The notes under the pieces are model-generated. The model saw nothing but the letters and a program-made list of their open reading frames with translations, was not told the DNA's origin and did not search any database. DNA of 64,000 nucleotides from Panulirus ornatus (Eukaryota; Arthropoda; Malacostraca; Decapoda; Palinuridae): contig NC_092236.1 in assembly GCF_036320965.1 (NCBI RefSeq), positions 13,662,018 through 13,726,017 on the forward strand, given 5' to 3'. Position numbers and translations under genes: made by a program. Below are positions 47,683 to 59,760 of the stretch, one piece after another; position 1 is the first letter of the stretch, and every line of letters starts with the position of its first letter.

Positions 47683-48414
47683 CACTACCCCAAGATCCCG
47701 CATACAATGGGCAACGCACGACGGACGAACACAGGCTAATATATTTCTTTCTGGTAACGACGTCAAACAAAAATACTTCCTGGATAGCTCGCGGCTCTGG
47801 TATCAATGCGCGTATTCTGTTCGATTCCACACCCAACCCAACCCAACCCACCCCCGACAAGACGTAAACTTATTCTTGCACCTTAACGTATGTTAATACT
47901 TTTCTACGTGCGAGTAGCAGCACTCTGGAGATGTGAGGTATATTACAGGCAGTAACATAAATCGTATTTTCTTCTATTTTTTTTTTTCTTCTCTGTCTAG
48001 AGTTTATTGATGAAGAAAATTACACTTCGTACCCAGATTTTTTCTTTTTTTTTTTTTTGGAGGGGAGGTGGTGGTGAGGGTGCTGGAATGTTTTCACAAG
48101 TTTGCGAAGCTGATTTCTGTAACACTTTTGTAACACTTGGTATTCTTCACTGTACTCACGACCTCCTTATATCATATATGACTTTCCTTTTCTTTTTTTT
48201 TTATCACCTAACCACATGAACCCTTCTACGGGGGGGGGGGGGCTACTGAAACTCTAAGGCTGCGCTGAAATCAGTAGCAGAGTTAGGCGGTGGACTTCCC
48301 TGGAATGCGTAGGTCTTCGATGAGACGCGACGGGCCTCGCCCGAGGTGACCTTTCCATCGCCGTGCGACCTCGTCGCACAGGTGAGATATTCACACGCTT
48401 ACAGTACGTCATGA

Positions 48415-48415
<1 letters not shown>
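47681..48415. other. Unique-looking sequence, no gene recognised
   Basis: Short homopolymer runs only, including a G-run near 48230-48242. Confidence 0.45.

Positions 48416-48489
<74 letters not shown>
48416..48489. repeat. (GA)n microsatellite
   Basis: A perfect GA run. Confidence 0.95.
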
Positions 48490-48491
<2 letters not shown>

Positions 48492-48588
48492 TACGCCCGC
48501 GGAAGCTGATCCGGGCAGGACCTGTCACGTATACGTTCATGAAATATACGTTTAGGAAACGTTTTCGTCGTGATAACAGATAAACACA

Positions 48589-48592
<4 letters not shown>

Positions 48593-48633
<41 letters not shown>

Positions 48634-48748
48634 AATCCATCCGTTCTGAGCCCAGACTTCTGTATGCATGAATGATTGGTACTGATTACGTTAAGTATGC
48701 GAAAAAAAATCTAAAAGAAATAGATTTCGTAAATTGTACGAATACTTA

Positions 48749-48809
<61 letters not shown>

Positions 48810-48960
48810 GATTAAGCTGCGAGTACTGACATCACAAACTTTTTCAGAAAAGTTTTATGACAGTTTGAGAAAGTTTAAAGGTTGAAGCCCGTTAGTGTAA
48901 GCCTCCTCTCCCGTACTGCACAAGCAAGTAATTACACACACACACACACACACACACACA
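48593..48960. repeat. Three (CA)n arrays
   Basis: CA runs at 48593-48630, 48752-48804 and 48935-48960 with unique spacers. Confidence 0.95.
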
Positions 48961-48989
48961 TGCATACCTCCAAAGTGCAAAACATCAGT

Positions 48990-49180
48990 CAAACTGGCAT
49001 GGGTTCGAATCCCGGAAACGGCAGGTAGCTCACAAACAACCCGGCTGTTCATCTTTCCCTTTAGGATTGGTCGACGAATGGGGTACTGGCATATGCTGGG
49101 CGCGTGTATAAGTGTATAAGATTAAGAGAAATGGGCAAAGAGCGAGTAAAACTCTCTCCTCGTATCATACAAGTATTAAT
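48990..49180 (+). mobile_element. tRNA-derived SINE-like element
   Basis: A perfect box B GGGTTCGAATCCC, then AACCCGGCTGTTCATC, GGATTGGTCGACGAATGGGG and TACTGGCATATGCTGGG. It matches the body of the 25.7-kb element. The end reads AGCGAGTAAAACTCTCTCCT. Box A is not preserved. A CA array follows at 49188-49226. Confidence 0.65.
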
Positions 49181-49186
49181 CACAAA

Positions 49187-49187
<1 letters not shown>

Positions 49188-49226
<39 letters not shown>
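49188..49226. repeat. (CA)n microsatellite
   Basis: A perfect CA run at the end of the SINE-like element. Confidence 0.95.
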
Positions 49227-49228
<2 letters not shown>

Positions 49229-50142
49229 AGCAAACATACAGTGATCCGTTAGAACACACAAACTTGACCTCAAACATCACAAATTCGTCTTCATGTCAAT
49301 GCACCAATGATCAGTACCAGGCAAGCTGACAGCTGTATCTACAGACTGGAGGAGGTACAGTTATATATTCAATAGACAAAGAAGACTTCGCAGAGATGGA
49401 GTTACCCTGCGATGTTGTTGACAATTTCGCGAATACACAGAACGTCGAAGACAGATTTTTCAAATCTCGGTCGGAAACTTATATTTACAATCGCAAAACG
49501 CACGAAAGAAACAAGAAGTGTAAATGGCATTTTGTTGACCAGGATGATGAATGCACTTACCAGAAGATCATACTGAATATACACGACTTAACATAAAGAA
49601 TAACTGAACAGGTAATTGAAGCCTGTGGTAAACTACCCTCCTGGTTTAAAGGCAGTGATAATAATGGAGCGAATAAGAACGGACGGTTTTTAGCATGAAC
49701 AAAAAAAAAACTTTTGAGATTAAAATGAGAGATGATAAGTGGCTCGCATGTTTTCTTACATGAGAGAGAATAAGTTTATAGTGTGGTGGCGAAAAAATGA
49801 TTTAAAGCGGGAAGTATAAAACAGACGTAAACTTAGTAGTCTTGGAACCATTCGTTCGAAGCAATGAGATAGTCGACTGAATCCCGGCATTACCACGGTT
49901 CGGAATGTTCAAAAAATTACCAATTCACGCTTGCTATTTATGAAATGCAAGCTATTCCCCAATAACTCAGTAATAATTAAATATTTTCGACTGTTATCTG
50001 CCCTACAAATTTCGGTGCATTTTAATGAACAATGCAGGTGAAACACTATGTGAATCAGAGTGGCCGGAATCCGGGTTCATTTTCACCTGCAGCAGTTTCA
50101 ATGATTCAAGTGTTTCACCGCCCCGATGTTTGCCTGACTGAT

Positions 50143-50144
<2 letters not shown>
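49227..50144. other. Unique-looking sequence, no gene recognised
   Basis: A 66-codon plus-strand frame (49396-49596) is non-repetitive but matches nothing I know. Confidence 0.4.

Positions 50145-50222
<78 letters not shown>
50145..50222. repeat. (TA)n microsatellite
   Basis: A perfect TA run. Confidence 0.95.
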
Positions 50223-50224
<2 letters not shown>

Positions 50225-50332
50225 CTGCTTCGATTATTCATTCTTCCTATCACTGCATCAAGGACCCTATTTACCTCATATTTCCTAACCTCTATACCTA
50301 ATTCCTGACCATGAAAATATTAATCAAGGTCA

Positions 50333-50554
50333 TCAAAGCCATTCATCCGGTACATTATAAAGGATGGAATGGCTTCCAGTTAATGCTTGGGAGTAAAACA
50401 AAGGATCCTCAAGGCAAATCATCCTTAACTCTCTCTTAAGAGAGTTGATCGCTCCAACGTCGAGTGGGAATTTTGACAAAAGATTGAGGATCTGTTGACG
50501 AGTTCTGTTACTTGTCACTTCTGGAGGTGTCGTTGGTGGCGGAGCAGAACTCAT
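50333..50554 (-). CDS. Short ORF of unknown function (doubtful)
   Basis: A 73-codon minus-strand frame with a Met start and a stop. It is free of simple repeats, with a Pro/Thr-rich start and a mixed-composition remainder (TRQQILNLLSKFPLDVGAIN). It lies between two TA arrays. No family, signal peptide or membrane segment was seen. It could be an exon, a transposon remnant or chance. Confidence 0.2.
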   Translation of the reverse strand: MSSAPPPTTPPEVTSNRTRQQILNLLSKFPLDVGAINSLKRELRMICLEDPLFYSQALTGSHSILYNVPDEWL

Positions 50555-50668
50555 TCGTGTGGCTCAACGAAACAAAGATCCCAATACTCCAACGTCCTAT
50601 ATAGTGTGGGTGGTAGGGTCGGTTTCAATCTTATGGGCCAATGAATCCAAGTCCCCAGTGATCCAGTT

Positions 50669-50671
<3 letters not shown>

Positions 50672-50740
<69 letters not shown>
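50672..50740. repeat. (TA)n microsatellite
   Basis: A perfect TA run. Confidence 0.95.
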
Positions 50741-50743
<3 letters not shown>

Positions 50744-50774
50744 CAAAGGGAAAAAGACCCAATGAAGCATCTAA

Positions 50775-50955
50775 ATGAACCGGTCCACTCTTGTGCTTCA
50801 GTGGTTCACTGGATCATTTCACCGGCTTCTGATGTCATTTCAACTCTATTCGTGTATCTAACCAATTAACTAATAAACCTGTTCAATCTGGTGTTTCCGT
50901 GGTTCATTGGATTATTTCGGAGGTTTATCCTCGAAATCCATTCGCGTTTTTTTTT
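50775..50955. repeat. Diverged tandem duplication, about 110 bp
   Basis: CAGTGGTTCACTGGATCATTTC and CCGTGGTTCATTGGATTATT lie in matching contexts, each followed by an ATTCG segment. Confidence 0.65.
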
Positions 50956-51067
50956 AACAAAATTACGCAATTATCAGCTGGAGCATTTCACCATGACGTA
51001 ATCCAGGGGCTATGCACTTTCATCATACCCTAACCTTTCCACTCCCATACTTCACTCCCCCCCACAC

Positions 51068-51070
<3 letters not shown>

Positions 51071-51136
<66 letters not shown>
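51071..51136. repeat. (CT)n microsatellite
   Basis: A perfect CT run. Confidence 0.95.
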
Positions 51137-51138
<2 letters not shown>

Positions 51139-51428
51139 CCAAACCCCTCCCCCGACACGCTAAATTGCTTCGGCGTCGTAATCATCATTTTTACGTCTGG
51201 GTCGTTCATGAGACACTTAAGGCAGTTTCCTGATGAGCGTATCTTGGCCTTGTGTCTGTGTGTTCTGGCGTAATTACGCCTGATTATCATAGCCCGCTTG
51301 GAAACGCTAATAAGAGTGATTAAAGTGGAAAGAGGAAATAGGGACGGTAGAAGTGAACTCGAGTGAAGGGGGGAGGCGGGAATTTGATCCTTGTGTGACT
51401 GTATTTTTAGGCCTCTGTCACTCTGTGC

Positions 51429-51433
<5 letters not shown>

Positions 51434-51481
<48 letters not shown>

Positions 51482-51486
51482 TGTGT
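51434..51486. repeat. (GT)n microsatellite
   Basis: A GT run with one AT interruption. Confidence 0.95.
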
Positions 51487-51732
51487 TCATGCGGCCGCCA
51501 CAACCTTACACGTTCATCTTATACAATATTCTCATGAAATCTCGACGTAGCAAAAACGTTTCTTTTTTTGTGTGTGTTTTTTTCCCCTTCTTTGTTCTGT
51601 CTGTCTTGTTAGTTCGCCTTTTCCTTAGTCTCAGAAGAAAGAGATTTCTTTTTTTTTTTTGTTCGATATACGACAAAAAAAATAATATGGCTGATCCGCA
51701 TTGCGACAAGCAGCTGCACTGCTTACCCTTCT

Positions 51733-53420
51733 TGTAAATGACTCTTGTGTGTTTACATTTCTTGTAAATGACTATATTGTGTGTTTACATTTCTTGTAAA
51801 TGACTCTATTGTGTGTTTACATTTCTTGTAAATGACTATATCGTCTGTTTACATTTCTTGTAAATAACTACATTGTGTGTTTACATTTCTTGTAAATGAC
51901 TCTATTGTGTGTTTACATTTCTTGTAAATGACTCTATTGTGTGTTTACATTTCTTGTAAATGACTCTATTGTGTGTTTACATTTCTTGTAAATGACTCTA
52001 TTGTGTGTTTACATTTCTTGTAAATGACTATATTGTGTTTACATTTCTTGTAAATGACTCTATTGTGTGTTTACATTTCTTGTAAATGTCTATATCATGT
52101 GTTTACATTTCTTGTAAATGACTCTATTGTGTGTTTACATTTCTTGTAAATGACTATATTGTGTTTACATTTCTTGTAAATGACTCTATTGTGTGTTTAC
52201 ATTTCTTGTAAATGACTATATCATGTGTTTACATTTCTTGTAAATGACTATATTGTGTGTTTACATTTCTTGTAAATGACTATATTGTGTTTACATTTCT
52301 TGTAAATGACACTATTGTGTGTTTACATTTCTTGTAAATGACTATATCATGTGTTTACATTTCTTGTAAATTACTATATTGTGTGTTTACTTTTCTTGTA
52401 AATGACTATATTGTGTGTTTACATTTCTTGTAAATGACTATATTGTGTGTTTACATTTCTTGTAAATGACTATATTGTGTTTACATTTCTTGTAAATGAC
52501 TATACTGTGTGTTTACATTTCTTGTAAATGACTATATTGTGTGTGCTTACCATTCTTGTAAATGACTATACTGTGTGTTTACATTTCTTGTAAACGACTA
52601 TGTGTTTACATTTCTTGTAAATGACTATATTGTGTTTACATTTCTTGTAAATGACTATTGTGTGTTTACATTTCTTGTAAATGATTGTGTTTACATTTCT
52701 TGTAAATGACTATATTGTGTGTTTACATTTCTTGTACATGACTATACTGTGTGTTTACATTTCTTGTAAATGACTATATTGTGTGTTTACATTTCTTGTA
52801 AATGACTATATTGTGTTTACATTTCTTGTAAATGACTATATTGTGTGTTTACATTTCTTGTAAAAGTCTATATTGTGTGTTTACATTTCTTGTGAATGAC
52901 TATGTGTTTACATTTCTTGTAAATGGCTACTCCCTTGTTTACATTTCTTGTTGAATCTCTACTCGCTTGTTTACGTTTCCTGTCAATCACTACTCACTCG
53001 TTTACGTTTCCTGTGAATCACCACTCGCTGTTTACATTTCTTGTAAATGACTTCTCCCTAGTTTACATTTCTTGTAAATCGCTACTCGCTTGTTTACATC
53101 TCTTAGTTTACATTTCTTGTAAATCGCTACTCGCTTGTTTACATCTCTTATAAATCACTACTCGCTTGTTTACGTTTCTTGTGAATCACTACTCGCTTGT
53201 TTACGTTTGTAAAATGACTATTTGCCTATTAGCACGTCTTGTAAATGACTACTGGCGTGTTTGCATGTCTTGTAAATGACTAGTTGCCTAATAGCATATT
53301 TTGTAAATGGCTATTAGCCTATTAACATGTCTTTTAAACGACTATTCGTTTATTAGCACGTCTTGTAAATGACTGTTCCCGTGTTAGCAATATCTTGTAA
53401 ATGACTATTCGCGTTTTCTT
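51733..53420. repeat. About 30-32-bp hairpin-bearing satellite, about 50 copies
   Basis: The unit is GTGTTTACATTTCTTGTAAA plus TGACTATATT, with 32-bp (extra GT) and shorter variants. Each unit has an inverted pair TTTACA/TGTAAA around a 5-base loop. Copies are homogeneous from 51733 to about 52920 and increasingly diverged to 53420 (CACTCGCTTGTTTACGTTTC, then ATTAGCACGTCTTGTAAATG types). Confidence 0.95.
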
Positions 53421-53554
53421 TCCATGTTCGAGTCAACTCACTAGTTCCGGGGGAGGCTTGTGTATCCTCGTCTTCACAGCAACGCTGTAGCATTCAGACT
53501 GAAGCCTTCGTCAGGCATGCGATCGAGGAAGCCTTAGCAAACAGACTGAATGAA

Positions 53555-54250
53555 GCCTTCAGCAGACCTGCGGGTTACTGAAGTCTCGTCACAGAGTCCT
53601 GAAGTCTTCAGCAGACCTGCGGGTTACTGAAGTCTCGTCACAGAGTCCTGAAGTCTTCAGCAGACCTGCGGGTTACTGAAGTCTCGTCACAGAGTCCTCA
53701 AGTCTTCAGCAGACCTGCGGGTTACTGAAGTCTCGTCACAGAGTCCTGAAGTCTTCAGCAGACCTGCGGGTTACTGAAGTCTCGTCACAGAGTCCTCAAG
53801 TCTTCAGCAGACCTGCGGGTTACTGAAGTCTCGTCATGGAGTCCTGAAGTCTTCAGCAGACCTGCAGGCTACTGAAGTCTCGTCATAGAATCCTGCAGTC
53901 TTCAGCAGACCTGCAGGTTACTGAAGTCTCGTCACAGAGTCCTGAAGTCTTCAGCAGACCTGCGGGTTACTGAAGTCTCGTCACAGAGTCCTGAAGTCTT
54001 CAGCAGACCTGCGGGTTACTGAAGTCTCGTCATAGAGTCCTCAAGTCTTCAGAAGACCTGCGGGTTACTGAAGTCTCGTCACAGAATCCTGAAGTCTTCA
54101 ACAGACCTGAGGATTACTGAAGTCTCGTCATAGAGTCCTCAAGTCTTCAGCAGACCTGCGGGTTACTGAAGTCTCGTCATAGAGTCCTCAAGTCTTCAGT
54201 AGACCTGCGGGTTACTGAAGTCTCGTCATAGAGTCCTGAAGTCTTCAGTA
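53555..54250. repeat. 49-bp minisatellite, about 14 copies
   Basis: The unit is GAAGTCTTCAGCAGACCTGC, GGGTTACTGAAGTCTCGTCA and CAGAGTCCT. The period of exactly 49 bp holds across most of the array. Confidence 0.95.
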
Positions 54251-54348
54251 GAGCTGAATCTACAGATCTGTGTCATGGAGAGACTCACACTAGCGAACGG
54301 TTTAAACTTAAAAGTCATTCTAACCACGTCATGCTTCACGAAAAGCGG

Positions 54349-54350
<2 letters not shown>

Positions 54351-54421
<71 letters not shown>
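54351..54421. repeat. (CT)n microsatellite
   Basis: A perfect CT run. Confidence 0.95.
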
Positions 54422-54423
<2 letters not shown>

Positions 54424-54559
54424 TCGTACCTTGCGTTAGAGTTTCGTCAGACTTTATATAACAAATTCTTATCCCATTCACGGTAGCCAACCACCTGTGA
54501 CCACATTCGCTTGAATTTGGTTCATTTGATCGTTATTCAGGATCACTCGGCCATGCTCT

Positions 54560-54561
<2 letters not shown>

Positions 54562-54641
<80 letters not shown>

Positions 54642-54760
54642 CCTCATTCATCCAGTGTTTAACCACTGGCCTCCCAATCCACACTCTTTCTTTTCTTTCA
54701 ATCCTCCTTCTTTCTCCCACTCACTAGCCCACCATCTCCACCAATCCCCCTCTCAAGTTC

Positions 54761-54832
<72 letters not shown>
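54562..54832. repeat. Two (CT)n arrays
   Basis: CT at 54562-54638 and 54763-54832. Confidence 0.95.
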
Positions 54833-54834
<2 letters not shown>

Positions 54835-55027
54835 AATCATGTCCTTCTACACCCAACGCCTCATCCTTAACTCCCAGTTGCCCCTCATTATTAGCCAGAG
54901 TTGCCCACCACACCCTTCGACACCCTTTCTAATGAGGTTTCACACCCCCCCCCCCCCCTTTCCACCTCCTTCTCATTCCCTCATCCACTCACCATCCACG
55001 TCCAGAACGTCTCCTTCCCCTCCTGTG

Positions 55028-55063
<36 letters not shown>
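55028..55063. repeat. (CA)n microsatellite
   Basis: A perfect CA run. Confidence 0.95.
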
Positions 55064-55067
<4 letters not shown>

Positions 55068-55384
55068 TCACTCACTGACCCCTTGCACTGTAGAAAACCT
55101 TTTTTAGGTGGGTGTGCTTTTCTCCCACTTCCTTGTGCTCTTTTCATTTCTCCTCCCCGCTCCTGGTCCCCACTCTCCCCCTACGCCCGTATATTCTTTT
55201 CTCCCCAAACACTCACGACAATCCCCCCAAACACTTGCCTGCCCTCCACACAGTGACCGGCCCTCGCCTCAAGAGTCCCTGTGGTTCGTGGCGTATTAGC
55301 AACCTCAATTATCGTAACTCACACTGGTGGAAAAAATGAGGACACTTTTGTCTCATATTTCACTTCTGACTCCTTTTTTTTTCA

Positions 55385-55560
55385 GTAGTAGTAGTAGTAG
55401 TACTACTACTACTACTACTACTAGTAGTAGTAGTAGTAGTGGTGGTGGTGGTAGTAGTACTTGTGGTAGTAGTAATAGCAGTGATAGTAACAGAAGTAGT
55501 AGTAGCAGTAGTGGTAGCAGTAGTGGTAGTAGTAGTAGTAACAGTGGTAGTAGTAGTAAC

Positions 55561-55627
<67 letters not shown>

Positions 55628-55635
55628 GTATCTTA
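55385..55635. repeat. (AGT)n array with inverted (ACT)n segment
   Basis: A run of AGT switches to ACT near 55402 and back to AGT near 55424, giving a self-complementary palindrome of about 50 bp, then about 200 bp of imperfect AGT/GGT units. Confidence 0.95.
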
Positions 55636-55639
55636 AGGA

Positions 55640-56174
55640 CACAAAAGTGACTTTATGTTCACCGTTCTCCTGTGGACTGTTGTCCATGTGCGTATATACC
55701 TTTCACATCAATGTTGTTCTATGCACCGCTCCTCTCAGCGCAGACCCCGTGAGTCCTACGTCGTACCTCCAGATGGGTAGAGAAGGCCTCCCTGTTATGT
55801 ACCAAACAATACCCCTATTGGCTATTGACCCTCAGTCCCACTTCAGGAGAAGAGGTTATAAGCCGTTAGAGGAGGAAGATTGTCCTCGTGCCCTGGGGAC
55901 AAGGGCGGTGCAACCTGGCTACGTAAAGAGGAAAAATATGGAAGAAAAAGAAGAAAAAGAATAGATGAAAATATCAAGCAAAGTGTAAAGAAAAGAAGGA
56001 AGAAATGAAGGAAAGGGATAAAGAATAAATGAACTATACTAAGTAAAAGAAATGAGGCAAAAGGAGACAAGACAGAGGAGAACAGTACGAATAAGTAAAT
56101 GATAGAAGACAACTATGAAGAGCAGAGGAGAAAGGAGTAAATAGCAAAGTACAAATAATTAATCCATGGGACAT
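55640..56174. other. Unique-looking sequence, no gene recognised
   Basis: Purine-rich from about 55.92 to 56.13 kb. No motif-bearing frame. Confidence 0.45.
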
Positions 56175-56632
56175 GATCGGCTATCCGTAGATCATGAGGG
56201 ACCATCCGCGGATCATGGGCGACCATCCGTGGATCATGAGCGACCATCCGTGGATCATGGGCGACCATCCGTGGATCATGGGCGACCATCCGTGGATCAT
56301 GAGCGACCATCCGTAGCACATAAGTGACCATCCATGGATCATGAGCGACCATCCGTGGATCATGAGCGATCGTCCGTAGCCCATGAGCGACCATCCGTGG
56401 ATCATGGGCGACCATCCGTGGATCATGGGCGACCATCCGTGGATCATGAGCGACCATCCGTGAATCATGAGCGACCATCCGTGGATCATGAGCGACCATC
56501 CGTAGCACATAAGTGACCATCCATGGATCATGAGCGACCATCCGTGGATCATGAGCGATCGTCCGTAGCCCATGAGCGACCATCCGTGGATCATGAGCGA
56601 CCATCCGTGGATCATGAGCGACCATCCGTAGG
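56175..56632. repeat. 21-bp minisatellite, about 22 copies, with 189-bp higher-order period
   Basis: The unit is GACCATCCGTGGATCATGAG plus C. Because 21 is divisible by 3, it reads as 7-residue repeats in several frames (RMVAHDP, MIHGWSL, DHERPSV). The variant CCGTAGCACATAAGTGACC occurs at 56311 and 56500, 189 bp (9 units) apart, with matching neighbours. Confidence 0.95.
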
Positions 56633-58383
56633 GGCAATGTTTACCGACTGCTTTTAACGGTTTGTCGATACTACATTAGTGATTTTTGTCTGGTGTCAGA
56701 TGAAATTAATTACCCGACGATAAAAATAAACGCAATTAATTAGATAGCTGTTCTGACAGACTTTTATTTGACTTCGCCTGTCAGTGTTTTGTACCTGCTG
56801 GCCCTAGGCTTTCCTAACTGTCTGCTGTAACAGCCGTCTATATTGACTCTCTCTCTCGACGAAATGGGTCGATCCTTGCTATCGACAGTCAGGGGTAACT
56901 GTCTGCGATGAATATGTGATGATCATGATGACCGTACACACACATGTGCTGACTGTGTCAACTGTGGTGTGTTGATCTTACTGATAAGACTCTTATCGTG
57001 ACGTCCTTGGTGTACACTTTTTCATGGCAGACCTGGGTGTACACTGTGGGTGTACAAAGCTGTTGAATATCCATGTGTTACTCTTACTGTGCTACGTCGG
57101 ACCCCGCGATCATCGGTGTCTGTGTACTGATCCTTAGTGTACACTCTTTTATGGCAGACCTGGGTGTACACTGTGGGTATACAATGCTGTTGAATATCCA
57201 TGTGTTACTCTTACTGTACACTGTCTCTGTTGACTGTGTACGGTGTCTGTGGACATTCTTGGTATCCTCTGTATCGACAACTGGTAAACACTGTCTGTGA
57301 TAACACTTCGTACGCCCCCAACCAAGACAAGAGGCAAACGCCTCAGAGCTCACTGAAAAAAAAGGTGGCTGGCTCGTGGTCAGTCAGTCTCGACCACCAT
57401 CTTCCCCAAGCAGCCAGATGAGTCTATCCCTCCCGCCAGATGAGTCTATCCCTCCCGCTAGATGAGTCTCTGTCTCTGTACTTCCCCTAGTCTCGTAGTC
57501 ACAGTTCTTGACTGAGCTTCTCCAAAGAAGGCAGGCGTCCCAAGGAACCTCCCTCAGAAGGTGACTTTATGGGACAGTCGTTCGAGTGGAGGCTAACACT
57601 GTGTCTGCTTTGTGCTTGCGCAACACCAACGGATGAAATCGAATCTTGTTGATGTGGTTAAAGTATTTTGCATAGCTTGAAAAAAAGAAAAATCTAAGAA
57701 GGGTAGTCCTAAGACTTAGGGCTTGAGAAAACAACTGCGAACATCAAGAGACTTTCGGTGTGTTAAACCAGAATCGTCAAGCAAACTCTGCTACAATTAT
57801 CATAATAACCACACAAGAAGCGGAAAATGAGAACAACAGAATCATTTCTTTCTACCGCAGAGGCTGAACAGTAACTCCGAGCCAGTGAGAGCACAGTTTG
57901 ACAACTTCACCCAACCACAGTGTTTGCGACAGTAAAACAGGTCGATGTCCAGCTCTGTCACCGGTTAAATAAACTACCAATCCACGTACTAACACAACTC
58001 ACGCCTGCATACGTTATTCAGTGTGTAACATAGGAAGCAATATATTCTTTTTTTTTTCCCGAAATGAAAGCCCACCACTTTCTCATTTGTCTTCGCGACA
58101 GAAATACATATCACATCGCTCTCCAAATCAGGGGGGTTGAATTTTTTATGCTCATGGCTAACACAGCGGCGGAAGTGTCAGTGCTTACTTAGTTTTTAAG
58201 AATATTGACTCTCAAGCTTGTGCTGACGGTGGATAAATGGATACCAAGACAGGTACACAAAACACACTCCATCGGTCCAGTATACTTAACAAAGAACGCA
58301 AGAATGTACCGAACCTCCCAGCTTTCATTCATTCCATGGTGCTATAACGTTTTCCTTGAACATATACATCTGTGACACACCCC

Positions 58384-58384
<1 letters not shown>
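56633..58384. other. Mostly unique sequence, no gene recognised
   Basis: Apart from the duplication at 57008-57220 nothing recognisable was seen. Confidence 0.45.
57008..57220. repeat. Tandem duplication, about 127-bp period
   Basis: GTGTACACT.TTT.ATGGCAGA, CCTGGGTGTACACTGTGGGT and GTTGAATATCCATGTGTTAC occur twice. Confidence 0.85.

Positions 58385-58430
<46 letters not shown>
58385..58430. repeat. (CA)n microsatellite
   Basis: A perfect CA run. Confidence 0.95.
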
Positions 58431-58434
<4 letters not shown>

Positions 58435-58493
58435 ATACATACGCTGACACATGACGTTGATGTATATTCTTCAGACCTCCGGCCGTTGAAGTC

Positions 58494-59288
58494 GTGACGC
58501 AGCGACTCAATAACAATTTTCCTCAAGAGTCAGAGGGGCAATCGCCTAGTTTAAACACCAAGACACTGGGAGGCACCAGGAGCACCGTACCACCAGAAGG
58601 AACCACCACTGACCGACGTCCGCTACTACAATCCCCTTGTGGTACCAACCAGCGCTCGTTCTGCTACCACAATCACCTCATGGTACCAACCAGTCCTCGT
58701 TCAGCTACCACAATCACCTTATGGTATCAACTAGTGCTTGCTGTTACCACAATCACCTTATGGTACCAACCAGTCCTCGTTCTGCTACCAAAATCACCTT
58801 ATGGTACCAACCAGTCCTCGTTCTGCTACCACAATCACCTTATGGTACCAACCATTCCTCGTTCTGCTACCACAATCACCATATGGTACCAACCAGTGCT
58901 CGTACAGACGCAGGAATCGTCCTGTACCTACTCCTGTGAACGTCATAAACAAACCATGAATAAGTACACAGCTGAGCAAGCAAATAGCTCAGCTTTCCCA
59001 GTGTTGTCTGCTTCATCTACTTCATTACTGCCACGGAACCAACGTGGAAATTTTCGTCACTTAACGTTCACCATTGAATACATATGTCAACACGGTGCTA
59101 CTTCTTTTCAACGAGGACATAACTCTACGTCACTTAATGTATGTCGTCAACGCAATGCCACTGCACTTCGACCAATATGCAACGTTACATCGCTTAATGT
59201 ACAACGTAAAAGCCACAAGATTTGCCTAGTAAAACTTCCTGTACTCGTACGTGGACACACTTCACTGATACGCTTAACCAAAGCGTAG
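58494..59288 (+). CDS. Long ORF over a minisatellite (doubtful)
   Basis: A 264-codon frame. Residues about 45-140 come from the 41-bp repeat, which is open in all frames. The remaining 120 or so codons after the repeat are open without simple repeats but carry no motif, membrane segment or signal peptide. No polyadenylation signal or splice sites were identified. It is more likely a chance frame than a gene. Confidence 0.15.
   Translation: MTQRLNNNFPQESEGQSPSLNTKTLGGTRSTVPPEGTTTDRRPLLQSPCGTNQRSFCYHNHLMVPTSPRSATTITLWYQLVLAVTTITLWYQPVLVLLPKSPYGTNQSSFCYHNHLMVPTIPRSATTITIWYQPVLVQTQESSCTYSCERHKQTMNKYTAEQANSSAFPVLSASSTSLLPRNQRGNFRHLTFTIEYICQHGATSFQRGHNSTSLNVCRQRNATALRPICNVTSLNVQRKSHKICLVKLPVLVRGHTSLIRLTKA
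58628..58905. repeat. 41-bp minisatellite, about 7 copies
   Basis: The unit is CTACCACAATCACCTTATGG, TACCAACCAGTCCTCGTTCT and G, with one shortened copy near 58728-58745. Confidence 0.9.
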
Positions 59289-59440
59289 AAGTATCCTGTC
59301 TCACCTTGACCTTAATCTCTCTTGTAAATAATTAACGAATTACAATTACAACCCCCTATTTAACGAGTCGCAATTATGAGCTCCTAATTACGTAATTCCT
59401 CAACTGTATTTCTTAACTATTCATTCATGCATTATCTAAA

Positions 59441-59449
<9 letters not shown>

Positions 59450-59507
<58 letters not shown>
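59450..59507. repeat. (CA)n microsatellite
   Basis: A perfect CA run. Confidence 0.95.
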
Positions 59508-59508
<1 letters not shown>

Positions 59509-59589
59509 CAGGCATTATCAACCAAGCTAGATAAGACGAATAATAGTCTATTACTAGTAGTCTCATAATCATATATCTATCATGGGCTT

Positions 59590-59649
59590 CGTAACCTCGC
59601 TGCTATCACGCCTAAGGGAAGCGGTTCGAATCCTTGACGTTGTAGAATA

Positions 59650-59697
<48 letters not shown>

Positions 59698-59760
59698 GTT
59701 TTGCTGGTTGGTTATCTGGGCTTTAGGTGTGCTTATAAAGGCTATCACTGACAAGTTATG
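59590..59760 (+). mobile_element. tRNA-derived SINE-like fragment split by (TA)n
   Basis: A box B-like CGGTTCGAATCC, then GTAGAATACTG, a TA array (59653-59693) and GCTGGTTGGTTATCTGGGCT. Only box B and the position of the TA array link it to the other SINE-like copies. Confidence 0.4.

Noticed and set aside
47834..47852. Telomere-like CCCAA repeats
   Set aside because: Only about three units, and not the arthropod TTAGG/CCTAA motif.
56113..56637. 174-codon frame with 7-residue repeats
   Set aside because: A product of the 21-bp minisatellite; the non-repeat ends are short.
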